Source: Seriola aureovittata
Lineage: Eukaryota > Chordata > Actinopteri > Carangiformes > Carangidae
Reading direction: 5' to 3'
NCBI RefSeq assembly: GCF_021018895.1
Contig: NC_079386.1
Coordinates: 14,845,552 to 14,909,551, forward strand
Length of the DNA: 64,000 nucleotides
This document shows positions 1 through 10,982 of this stretch, in pieces. The translations under genes were made by a program, and so were the position numbers. Within the stretch, counting starts at the first letter, position 1, and each line of letters opens with the position of its first letter. Under the pieces are notes generated by a model, which was not told where the DNA came from, made no database searches, and was given only the letters and a program-made list of their open reading frames with translations.

Positions 1-1346
1 ATAATGCCCTGAGGATAAACACAAAGTACAATCACCGACATGGCAGATAATGAAACTCTCACACACCATTATGAAACTACACTTTCTAATCCCCCGTCCC
101 TGCATTTAGGATTTATGGTGAATTCTGATGTGCAGGGAATCAGTCTGACTTCTGAATGTTATGAAATGTTCTTCTTTGCATGTGTCAAGACCTCTGTCAG
201 GTGTAATATTTAACAGTGGAACACAGGTAACTGTGTTGAACACAACGTTTGATGGCTTCATTTTGCATATAGTTGCCGCATCTTGATGTAAACACGTGTG
301 GCAAAAATATTATAATTAACATCATTATAGGGTTGGGTTACCCAGCACTCTTGACATGTCTGTCAAGAGTTATGCAACACTGTGGTATGGGTTATCATCG
401 ATCATGCCATGTCTATGTTATTTATAACCTTTAACATTTATAACCCGTCTGTTTTGCTTAGGCATCATAGTCAGAAAGCACTTTGAAAGTCTCTTCTCGC
501 ATGGGACACTTTTGTTTAGATTCATTTTTAAAAACACTGCAGAGTTTCAACTAGGGATACAATTAATGTATATTTGCATTATCAATTAATATGCTTATTA
601 CTTAACTGATCAATTGCTTTATGGTTTGTTCTACATAACATCAGAAAGCAGTTTAAAATGCAAATTCAGATCCCAAGAAGATGTAATGAAGTGTCTCATT
701 TTGTCCAACCAAGAGTCCAAAGCAACAACTATATAAATATAGAACTAGGGCTACAACTAATAGATATTTTCTTTTGATTGATGTGCTGATTATGTTCTCG
801 ATTCATCTTTTTGTCTATAAAATGTCAGAAAATAAGGGCAAAATGCCTGATATAATTTAAAGCATCCAAAAGGTGAAGTCCTCCAGCGTCTTGTTTTAGA
901 TCAACCATCCAAAACCCAAATATATTCAGTTTATGAAGACATAAAAAGAGAGAGAGGCACCAAACTCTCACATTAGAGAAGCTGGAAACAGTAAATAATT
1001 TGCATTTTTGCTTAAGAAATTAATGGACGATTAGTTTTCTGTGGATGGACTAATTGATTAATGGGCTTATCTAACCGTTGCAGTTCTACATAGCACCCTT
1101 ATCAAACCGACTGCTGGCATTAAAATCAAGCACATAGTCAGTTACTGTTCAGAAGTGAAGGATCTGTTTCCTGGACAAACTTGACTCCTGCCAGTCAAAT
1201 TACTGCCTCGTTAGTTTCAGGTGGCATATGTTGGGAGATAAGTTAAGCCCTCGAAGAGTACTAAGAGCTTGGTGGCTTCTCTCCATAATTTTGAATTAAT
1301 AAATAAATAAAAAAGTAAAATATGGAGACTTCGGTTTGACCGTTAC
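1..1346. other. Gene-free AT-rich stretch with one interspersed repeat copy
   Basis: No exon-like open frame is visible. About 745-1090 is a copy of an interspersed family that recurs in this window, with the landmarks 'aaaatgtcagaaaa', 'atattcagttta' and a 'cgttgcagttcta' end. The rest is unique-looking AT-rich sequence. If the exon at 1347-1436 is real, this is its first intron. Confidence 0.5.
347..370. repeat. Perfect inverted repeat (10-bp arms, 4-bp loop)
   Basis: Arms ACTCTTGACA and TGTCAAGAGT are exact reverse complements around a TGTC loop. It lies in otherwise featureless AT-rich DNA. It could be a small hairpin or a footprint of a mobile element; no function can be assigned. Confidence 0.6.
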
Positions 1347-1436
1347 CCTGATCCTCTGCGCTCTGGTCAGCTTCACCCCGTGGATAAATGGATGTGGATA
1401 GTCGTGTGTTGTTGATTGACAGTCGTGCTCCTCCAT
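1347..1436 (-). CDS. Possible first coding exon of an unidentified gene running off the left edge
   Basis: An ATG at 1434-1436 opens exactly 30 codons beginning MEEHDCQSTTHDYPHPFIHG, followed in phase 0 by a good donor (CAGG|GTAACG at 1347/1346). A CpG-containing promoter-like stretch lies just upstream (about 1650-1990). A start codon, an open frame, a strong donor and an upstream CpG-rich region together suggest a genuine first exon. I do not recognise the peptide, and the remaining exons would lie left of the window. It may also be a chance ORF of 30 codons. Confidence 0.35.
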
Positions 1437-1639
1437 GGCAACAAGCCAAAGCTGATAGACAAATTAGACTTAAAAAAAAACGTAAAAAAAAACAAAAACA
1501 AAAACAAACAAAAAAAAAAAACTACAATCCCTTTTAGGTTGACAACACAAAACTTCCAAAAACTGAGCAGAACAACTTGTTCTAGATGGATGACAACGCC
1601 GCACTTCTTTTTTTTAAAAACCGTTGAAGTGTCTCGCGC

Positions 1640-1990
1640 AGTCCACTTTTAAAACGTTAGCTAAAACAAACCGGAAACGACTGAGGATTATTCCGACGCG
1701 ACATAAAACAGCGATAAATAACGAACAACAATTAACAAACTAAAAACAAACTTCCACAGTGTCCACACTCCACATGGTGAAACACCCACGCTGAGGAGAA
1801 GACGCCCATCCTTTCTCTCTTGTAGTCTCTCCTCACCTGTCCCGCCCCTTCACCCACAGCCCGGCCTACCGGTCCGGCCAGTTGAGTCAGACCCTATTGT
1901 CAGACCGGTCCCCCCCGAAACCGGGGTCGGGTTGTCAAGCGAGGCGATTTTGGGGGGGACGAAGTAGGTGTAGAAGTCAGATACTGCCAA
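1640..1990 (-). promoter_or_regulatory. CpG-rich promoter-like region
   Basis: CpG density rises sharply here (for example ccgacgcgac, ggtccggcc, ccggggtcgggttg, gcgaggcg) against a CpG-poor background. A GC-box-like cccgcccc lies at about 1842. It would serve the candidate minus-strand exon at 1347-1436. Assignment rests on composition and position only. Confidence 0.45.
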
Positions 1991-4848
1991 AGAAAAGATT
2001 TAAAAAAAAAAAACATGTTAAATTACCTTCATATTGATACTACAGAGTAAAGTAAGTAAAGATTATGAGATATTGAGTCAGTATTTTAGGTAATTACGCA
2101 ACAATATGAGTTACTGAGTCATGTTCTGTTATGTGTCAGGTAGCCATGACATGACTATGACGTAACTTTTTTAAAACCTATTTTATATTGTGACTTTTTT
2201 TGACAAATTCTTGATTTACCATTGTTTCTATTCATCCATTATTTTCCTCCTCACTAAAAGTACTTGCCTTTGACTTTTCTTTCTTTATTTCTTTCTTTCT
2301 TTCTTTCTTTCTTAACAACTTTACCGGCCAAGCATTTTGTCTCAAATGAAGAATTTAAACAGCTGAACTTGGACACATCATTATGCTACTTACTTTACTT
2401 ATCAACTGCTATGAAAACAAATGGACAACAAATATACAAACATACAGTATCATTAACAAATTGTTGTATGTGAAGTAAAGTAAGTCGCCCATGTAAGCAT
2501 ATAAATATTGTAAATATTGTATGTATTAAAAATGTATTGTATATCTAAAGTATACATAAGTAAGTGTATGTACTTTCATAAGCTACTGACTTCCCTTTAC
2601 ATAATAGTGACTATGTTTTTATGTAAGAACTATGTTTATGTATATGAAAACAAATGATAAACATACTATCTATAGCATATACAGATTGTAATTGTCTGTA
2701 CCAGTATACTGGTAAAATATGCTTTGCTAGAAGCCCTTTAGGTTGTGGTATAGTGACAGAGGATGGTATTTGCAATAAACATTCACAAACACTTTAATCA
2801 CAAGCAATTGTGAATAAAACTATAGAAAAATCTGCCCAAATATGATCTCATCAGTGGGCTTCTCTTAAAGTCTTTGAAAAATGTTTGAAGCAACATGATG
2901 CAACATTTTCATATATACAAATGTCTGTTTTATTAATCAACTGGCATAAAACTTTACAACACTGGCTCAGCTTATGTATGAGAAATTTTATATTTGCCTT
3001 TCTGGTGTGACCTACAAGGAAGTAGTACATCAAAACTGCTTTGCAATATTATGATGCAACCATTCTGATATTCTAAGGGGCATTACTCTTTGGAGAACTG
3101 ACACAAGATAGGAGATGTGTGAGGGCTAAATACCATGTACTAAAAAGGAAAAATTGCAAGAAGTTTCATGTAGTGCTCCAGCATGTTTCTTTGTTTGTTA
3201 CTTTGTCTGGGTTTAAATACTTGAAAAATCAAGATACTGTCTGACTGCAAGCATTTCTCTGACGATATATTAAAGCATATGTTCTTTGTTTGTAAATGTA
3301 TTGCATTATTCTGTTCAGAGATAGCCATGGGTTAAACAGGAGATGTCTGGGAAGTGCAGTGGAGAAATACCACAGTACTGTGAGCAAAAAATGACAGATT
3401 ACAGAACAATAACATTCCCATGAGTTAACGAATGAAGCACGTGGATCTCATCTGTTTTCTTTTGTTGTGTTTTGGCATGTTGGCCAATTCATTTTACACC
3501 TAATCACCCATGAATATAAGAAAGGCTGTAAAACCTCTCAACTACCTGCCACTCAAGTTTAGCCTCTGCCCTACCTGACTGCTATTGTTCTGTGTGCAGG
3601 GTGTTGCTGCTGATACCAAACTCCCTCTGAGGAATAAACACACACCCACAAATCAGTACATTAAAAAAGTAGAAATAGGAGAGAGAATGAAAAGAAATGG
3701 GTTAAAAAGGGACGAGGAGAGTCGTCATCAAAGAAATTCTGTCAATTTGTTTTTAAAACCGCAGTTTATTTCTGGTTGCATTTTTATATAATGTTGTGTT
3801 TACGTAGCATTTATAAGTTGCCAACCTCTCAGTACAAGTTACCACATTTTTAGTTGGTAGTAATAACAAAACAAACCCTGTTTAGGCAACAGGGGCAGAA
3901 TTTTGTTATTGTAGGATTGCTCCTATGGAAGCTCAAGCTGTACTTGCTATTTATTTAATCCCCTTCAATTACTTAAAAGAAAATCTAATAAAAGTGATTA
4001 TTTTAGTCCACATTACAGTTATGCAGTGCTCCTTTGGTCATTTTTAGGGTTAATAACCTTTTTAACAATAAGGACCATATTTGTAAATGTAGATAATTTT
4101 AATACAACACAACCAAATTAATAAGAAGACAAAACTATTCATAATATCAGTAAATGGTTCAAATTACAACATATTATATCAACAAAGTAAATGCAAAGAA
4201 TGTGCCAAAATAGTTCAAACTGAACACTAATAATTACAATAATAAAACTCCTGTAAATCTAATATTCCGATTAAGCTTAAGCTCATTGATATGCAACATT
4301 ACACACTATGGTCAACCATGTCTCGTGGTTTATACTGTCGTATTGCACAACGTTACTTGAATTATTGAATCGTATTGTTATCTTGAGATATCGAACTTGG
4401 TTTTTTAGTTGTTGTGAGTGAAATATCTCATGATCTTGAGCAAAAAAATTCATTGTTTTGTCATGATTCGAACAACAACCCCATCAACGTTGCAAAACAC
4501 TGTATAGATCCATAGTGGCTTATTATGTTTGAATCATCACTATTAGAGTTTAAAGTGCGACATTTTCCTAATTTCATCTATGCAGCACAACTGTGAAATA
4601 TGTTTTCACCGCAGCTCATCTTTTTCTTATCAATCGCATCATGTCTGTGTGTGTTACTAAACAAGGGTTTCGCAGAGTATAAACACTGAGCTGTGATAAT
4701 TTAAGACTTTACACCTTTGCCAGACTTTTAGGTAACTTTTAATCTCTTTCATTGTCCGTGATGAAGGTCATTTAATATTTATTATGACTTCTGTGTGAAC
4801 AAGGTGCCAACATATTTCTGTAGAAACAAACAAAACAAAATGCCCAGA
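1991..4848. other. Intergenic AT-rich DNA, no gene seen
   Basis: Repetitive AT-rich sequence with a (TTTC)n tract at about 2276-2313 and many short TGTA/TATA runs at 2490-2700. No open frame is bounded by splice signals, and none resembles a known protein. It separates the left-edge promoter from the 3' end of emc4. Confidence 0.5.
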
Positions 4849-4854
4849 GTTTTT

Positions 4855-5647
4855 TTTTTTTCATCCAACACGTTTATTGACACAGTTGAAAATATTTTTA
4901 CTTTAACCAATAAGGATTTATTTCATAGAACATTTTCATAGAGCAAATCAGTATAAATTAAACAGACCTATAAGTTAAACAGGTTGGTAAATGTCGCTGG
5001 TTTGCATGTGGGAATCATGTTAACAAAATGAAGCTTTTCACTATAAGTTGAGAAACAAAATGAAAATGAAGAGAGGAAAAATGAAGAAAACACTATCCTG
5101 CTGCAACATAAACTAATAAGATAAAAATGAAAACACTTTACTGACTGGGACTCAATTTTTAGGATTTATAAAGTTGTTATTAATGATGTTTGCACTGGAA
5201 AAAATGGATATAAATAATCTCCTATTTGAGCCGGTGCTTGTTAAGTAAGTTACAGTAGCTCAACAGTCGTCTACTGGCTTTGAAAACTTTATTTAGAGAT
5301 TAAAACAAGAGCAATGGGAAACAGCAGAGCTCAAGACATGAAGCAGAGCAGCAGAGCTAAGTAATATAATGTTAATGCGTCTGTCAAGGAAGGCAAACAA
5401 AATGTGTGTATGGTGGACGAGGCCTTGGTCTAAAGCTGCACCGCACACCCTGCAGCTGATTTAACAAACATCTCGCCTGTTGTAACTGCCACTGCAGAGG
5501 TTTGAATCTGTTTTGGAGAAGAAAGAAAACAGCTGTGTTCCATGTCAACTGTGACCGGTCGTCTGGCTGTGTGGTGCAGGTAGAGAATGAACAGTATATA
5601 AACCTCTGTTAAGTATTTCAATCTTTTTTCTTTTTCACGGTCCGTCT
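4855..5647 (-). other. emc4: emc4 3' untranslated region with polyadenylation signal
   Basis: The sequence follows the emc4 stop codon on the minus strand. An AATAAA signal (TTTATT on the plus strand) lies at 4873-4878, followed by an A-rich stretch on the minus strand at about 4849-4860. The exact cleavage site is inferred. Confidence 0.55.
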
Positions 5648-8421
5648 TCACAACACCATCCCTCCGCCCATGATCTCCATCCTCTGTTGAGACGAGACAA
5701 ACATGGATAAGTTGAGTTTGTGTTCAGCTGTTACTAGAAAGTGGCAGAAATCTAACTTTAAATGGATGTAATTTACTATTTACAACTTCCTCCATAAGAC
5801 GGCAGCAGGAGAAAATATGGGAAAGGAAGCAGGTCCATCATTTGTTTAATATGGGTTCTGCAGGTTTTTTTGAATTGAAATAAATATCATCCAAGCACAC
5901 CACAAAGTGATGGCTACATTTGCTATGTATTTTCAATACACACATTTTATACATGTATTTTATTATTTCCTTTCTCTATAATTTATACATCTCAGCTTTT
6001 ATATATTTTATTACCCTTTTTGAAACACAGTGTCACCCCTGTGTAGTTTGTCCTCCAAAGATCAGTGACAAGTTTATTTTTCAGCTGTAAAACATCCTCC
6101 TCAGCACATTTCTTGGTTGCACTTGTTAAAAACAAGAGATAAACTTATCGAAAATGTTTACTTATGTTATAGGTTGTGTAAAGACTAATATCGGCTGAGA
6201 TATCGTCAGATTTTTCAAATGTCAATATTTGTATTGGCCTTAAAGAGACCACTCCCCTGACATCATAAAGGTTAATACACCTTTATCAAATAGAAAATTA
6301 GTCTTTAGGGAAAAAGAGCAGGAGCACTATTTCACACAGCAAATACAACATATACTTAACAACTGTTTTCCACCACCATGGTTAAACAAAAATCCTCAGG
6401 GAAAATCTGGATTATATCATATTATTGAGGTGTTCCTGCTGTTGTGCCCACCCTCTGTATATGAAGGAGTGTCTGGCTCAGCACACTGCTGCAGGTTTCT
6501 GCCACACTGCCAGTTACTTCTTTTAAAGAACGGTGAAACTTTTTTCCTCCCAAATCCATGTGACAGAAAACGCTGATAAAATGCACCATTATTAAAAAAA
6601 CACTCAAAGTGCTTTTTAGATTTATATCTTTAAAAAAAAAACTAGCTGCACATGACTTTATAAATCACGATTCAACATGTAATAACAAAATGAGCATCTT
6701 CTGCCCTCTGCTGGTCTAAAAGTGAACAGCACATACGAGACTGTCAGGATGTTTGAGGACCAAATCCCCCAAAACCTGAAAAGTTAGATTCATGTAGGGG
6801 AACTTGCTCAAAATGAACAGGTCTAGAACACGTTTCTTATCAAATAAAGGCAACATTATTATAGATAACTATATTTCAGTTGCTGGCTTGTGTGTGTGTT
6901 TTGGCTTAGTGATATCTCAACAAGCGGGAAACAAAAAATGGAACAAAACATTGAGCTAATCAATCAGCTGACGGACAGCTTGTGTAGCTCTGCATCAGCT
7001 TGTCTTATGCAAACTGACGGCGCTCATTTGCCTAATAGACTGGCACGACATGCCTGACTTGGTATTTTTCTGTGACCTCTTGCTGGTATTTTAAGCATCA
7101 TTAACCATAAAGAAACAAACCATAAAAAGTGAGAGACTCTTTGCTATTATATTCATCGTATTGTTTACCTGAGGCGGTTCTATGAAAGCCAGCCAATCAG
7201 ACGAGTGTGTTGGGAGCAGTCCCATGGACTGACACTTGTAGATGGCCAACGCCGAGCCCAGGAGGTTACCGATCAGGTAGACGAGGCCCTGAAGCCATTG
7301 CTGACTGGAGCTCTCCAACAGCTTGAAGGCTGAGACACAAGAGGACAAATTTGATGCAGAAATAAACTTGATGTGAGCTGATTATAATTTAAATATATTA
7401 AACTATCTGAATACTGCATACTCACTGGCAGACATGGACATAAGAGCCTGTATGGGCCTCCAGGCCATCATGCAGACCATCATGATGGGGAAGATGGAGA
7501 TGGTGTTGCCCGACATGTACATGATGAACAGGTTCATGGGGATCTGTTTTAAGGGGCCGAGGGCCACGTCCCAGCAACGCTGTGCAACACAAGGAGAGAC
7601 AGAGCATGACACTCAGCAGCAAATTAGTGTGATTATCACTTCTCTCCTTTCATATGTTTGTTTAATAGACTATCCTTCTAAACCAAAAACACCACAAATG
7701 GTCCTTTAAAACTCCTGAGGAAAAGTGTAGAATGTATACTCTCTCATGTGCCAGTTAATTAGGTACACTTAGCTAAAACTAATGTCGACTAATACAACAG
7801 TCCTCCAATGCATTGTACTGTGTTATACTTGTAGGTGTAAAAGAGAGAAACAAATAATAGCTTTCCTCACCTTCTCCACCAGGTTCTTGTCCGTCTCCTG
7901 GATGCTGGTGTCAGGGACGGGTTTCTCAGAGTAGCCGATGGGGTAAACGACGTCTCCCTGACCGCCCTGCCGATCACCACGACTCCTGCAGCACAGAGGT
8001 AACACAAAGAGTTTAGCTTTTGTTCCCCAGGTGTGTGACTCTTTCATTCACAGAGTCCTTTTGAAATACAGAAAAGAGCCAAGTCTCTAGTCACTACAAG
8101 TTACAAATCATTGTTAAAGCATGAAAGGTCACAAGCTGGTGCATGAGATACAGAGAGAGACCTGTGTACAATAAAAGACATATACAATTTATACATTGAC
8201 AGAGACACACAAAGATGTTTTTTTGTCTTTGCACAGTAAATTGCAGTAAAAAACAAGTGCTACTAGTTGATTCATTTATGTTTAAGTGTTTGAATTGACT
8301 CTGTTTCCGTTTACCTCGTGTTGCCCAAGCTCAGCTCCAGAGCCCACTTCATCCTCCGGGCCGCGCTGCCTCCTCTCGTCGACAGAGCTCCTCCTCCTCC
8401 TTGCCCCCCTGGAGACGCCAT
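5648..8421 (-). CDS. emc4: EMC4, ER membrane protein complex subunit 4
   Basis: Subunit of the ER membrane protein complex, which inserts tail-anchored and multipass proteins into the ER membrane. Coding exons (minus): 8421-8315, 7985-7871, 7579-7426, 7329-7169, 5683-5648, joining in phase to 190 aa (human 183). The first exon gives a Gly-rich start then [12 protein letters not shown]; next [17 protein letters not shown]; then [20 protein letters not shown], followed by a hydrophobic stretch with [10 protein letters not shown]; then [20 protein letters not shown] and [18 protein letters not shown]. The last exon encodes only [11 protein letters not shown] and the stop. This order and wording match vertebrate EMC4 closely, including the hydrophobic segments in the second half. 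All splice sites are GT-AG. The start is the first ATG of exon 1; a good acceptor lies upstream at 8463/8462, so a non-coding exon precedes it. It is the leftmost of three tightly spaced minus-strand genes. Confidence 0.97.
6701..6714 (-). promoter_or_regulatory. CTCF-like motif
   Basis: The plus strand reads CTGCCCTCTGCTGG, so the minus strand carries CCAGCAGAGGGCAG, a close match to the vertebrate CTCF core. It lies in the last emc4 intron. An identical 14-mer in the same orientation lies at 55360-55373. Prediction by motif only. Confidence 0.5.
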
Positions 8422-9558
8422 GGCAACAGACTACACTGCTGGACCTCAGAGACAGAAAGCACCTAGAGAGATAAAAACACAGGTTGACAATAATCAAGAT
8501 GGGCAGAGTCTGAACACCTGTGTATGACAGGAAAACTAATCCAAAACGTAAAGAAAAACAAATTTAGACGAATATGACAGAATCCAGCAGACCCGAACAT
8601 CAGAATTCATGCATGTTATTTACCGACCAAAATGAACTAAAAAACTTTCACTGGTCCATTTCTTCAGCAGTACTGCAAAACGGCCATTCAAACTTTAATC
8701 TGGAAACAGCTTGTTTTGTCTGTCCATCCAACCAAAACTCAAAGATATTTCACACATGACAAAGAAAAACATCCGATTCTCACATTTCAGAGGATAAAAT
8801 CTGCAAGTGTTTGACATCTGTGCGTCTGAAACTGTAGATAATTCATTAAAATTATTTGATTAATTACCCCCAGCCCTTGCATCTCTGCAACGCTCATGTA
8901 ACGGTCTCTTTTTACAACCAGTGAGTGAAGTCTTATTTCTCTGCCATGTGCACTCTAATCTGAACAAAATCAAATCGTTTTAGGGTGATTTTAAGTTTGG
9001 CCTTTAAATTTCTATGTTTTATGTGATGTTTATCGTTAGTCACATATTATACCATGGTCTTGAGATGAATGATCTTTCATTCGGCTGTATGTTTTTGCTT
9101 GAAACATGAAATAAACTTGAATTAAACCTAATTTTCAGGACAGTAGGAAACGTGAATACTGATATTTCATCCTTTCTATCTGTATCGACCTAAAGAGACC
9201 ACATCAGTGCATGCTTTCCTGAATCTTTAGTAGTCAATGCAGTAATATATTTTCAGCCAGCTGTCTGTGTGAATAATCAATCGGCTCAGTTTAGCGACAT
9301 AAAAAGCTATTAAAAGTAAAGGATATTGATTACAATAAGACCCGCTGTGGTTCCAACAATGACCAACATGCGCCGGTTCTAGTTGTTCGAATAAAAGCAG
9401 TATAAACACAACAATAAACACACATAACCTCTGAATTAAATCGAACCGACACGACGTTTTAACAAATTTAAAACGATACGGAGCAGGACGTCACGGTCAC
9501 TACACGTTAACGTTGTGTGTAAATAACCCAACACATCATCGATTAACATCGAATTTAC

Positions 9559-9690
9559 CTTACTGAAGCATTCAAACCACTGCTATTCGCTTCCTTTATC
9601 CTTATTTTTAAGAGGAAATGAAAAATTAGCTCGCAGTGACAGAGGAAAGAAGTCGACTCCCTCGTCGCTCGCTGATTCCAGGGCCCGCAA
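9559..9690 (-). other. emc4: emc4 5' non-coding exon
   Basis: A donor on the minus strand (AGTAAG|GTAAATTC, exon end 9559) precedes a CpG-containing stretch (gcgacgaggg). It would splice to the acceptor at 8463/8462 just upstream of the emc4 ATG. The upstream boundary (transcription start) is a guess. Confidence 0.5.
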
Positions 9691-9745
9691 TGATGACGTA
9701 CTGACTCTGACGTACGGCTATTGCGTCATGCACGCCCTCTAGTGG
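9691..9745 (-). promoter_or_regulatory. emc4: emc4 promoter: three CRE/ATF-like sites and a CTCF-like site
   Basis: TGACGTA occurs at 9694-9700 and 9708-9714, and TGCGTCA (reverse TGACGCA) at 9722-9728: three ATF/CREB-type half or near-full sites within 35 bp, immediately upstream of the inferred start. CGCCCTCTAGTGG at 9733-9745 is, on the minus strand, CCACTAGAGGGCG, a CTCF-like core. EMC subunits serve ER protein biogenesis, so ATF6/XBP1-type regulation is plausible but not shown. Confidence 0.5.
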
Positions 9746-10099
9746 CACCTTCGGGGAATACGAATCTGAAAAACTTGAGATTCCCGCATATTTCATTCAT
9801 TTCAAAACTAATAAAAATGTGTTTAGAGACTCTTAAAGACTAAAGAAAAACAAAATCAGCATAGTTACGTTGCTGTATTAAGATGATTTGTTTGGCAACT
9901 ATAATTTGCTTTTTTATTTACTGTTATTGTTTACTTATTTATATATAATGTAGAGTGATGTCTAAATGCACAATAATGCACCTTGTATCTAGCTATTGAA
10001 TGACATCTGCACGTTTGTGGATAAAGTTCAATAAAAATAAAAAACAATACAAAAAATGTAACAATAACTACCTGAAAGAACACACATAAACAAACTAGA

Positions 10100-10982
10100 A
10101 GAGTATGAAATATTTTATTATCTGGGACATTATCCTCATTGTTTACAGCTGTTTTACATTAAACAACCCATAAACAATTCAAAAGTTTAAACATCTGGGT
10201 GCAATCTTTACAGTCAGTTTAAGGCAATGCTATTATATACAGACGCTGACATGTAAATGAAGCAGTGCAAATTGAAGTGTAAAGTGTCTGTGTGTTATAG
10301 GTTACAGGCACAGTGGTTCTGTATGGTGTGTGAGCATTATTAAGGCACAGGTAAACTCAGCTATAAAGATCAATACTGACACCCATCAGACTGATTTACC
10401 ACCAAGTTCATGAGTGTACAAAGCTCCTTAACCAACAATACACTACAGGCAATTTGTTCATTCAGCACATTAGATGATGTGGGTCATACTGCTGTTCTCA
10501 AGTCAATTTGGATGACTGTCACACTTTTATTTTGTCTGAAGATTTTATATGTAATTCTGAGGCAGTATTTTAGCACTATTTTCATTTTTCATATATTACC
10601 AGAGTCCTCAAAGACTCTTCTAACCAATCTAAATGAAAAAACATTCTGTCTTGTGCTTAATAAATAATTATTTGCATTCAGTTTCACAAGTTACGACTCC
10701 CTATCCTGAAAACCACAAATGACATGTATTTGCTCTTTTTGTACAACACCAGAAAAATACTAAGAGATTATTGTGTTTGAACATTTGAACATTTCCTATT
10801 TTACTGAATAAAAAAGTAGAAAACAAGAGTGGTTTTTGTTAATCTCAAGAAAAAATAGTTAATATTTTGTGAGTGCAATGTTTTCTTCCTACAGTGATAT
10901 AAGACGAAGAACCTGAGGACCACGTGTCTGAATCAGCTGTACAGCATGTCGGATCTGTGTGTGTCTGTGTTGACCGTCCATA
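10100..10982 (-). other. cyldl: CYLD-like gene 3' untranslated region
   Basis: AT-rich sequence downstream of the stop, ending near an AATAAA (TTTATT at 10114-10119 on plus). The end lies only about 0.4 kb from the emc4 promoter. The boundary is inferred from the signal. Confidence 0.5.

Noticed and set aside
7434..7709. 91-codon plus-strand open frame over emc4
   Set aside because: It is the antisense shadow of emc4 exon 3; the minus strand matches EMC4 residue by residue and has consensus splice sites.
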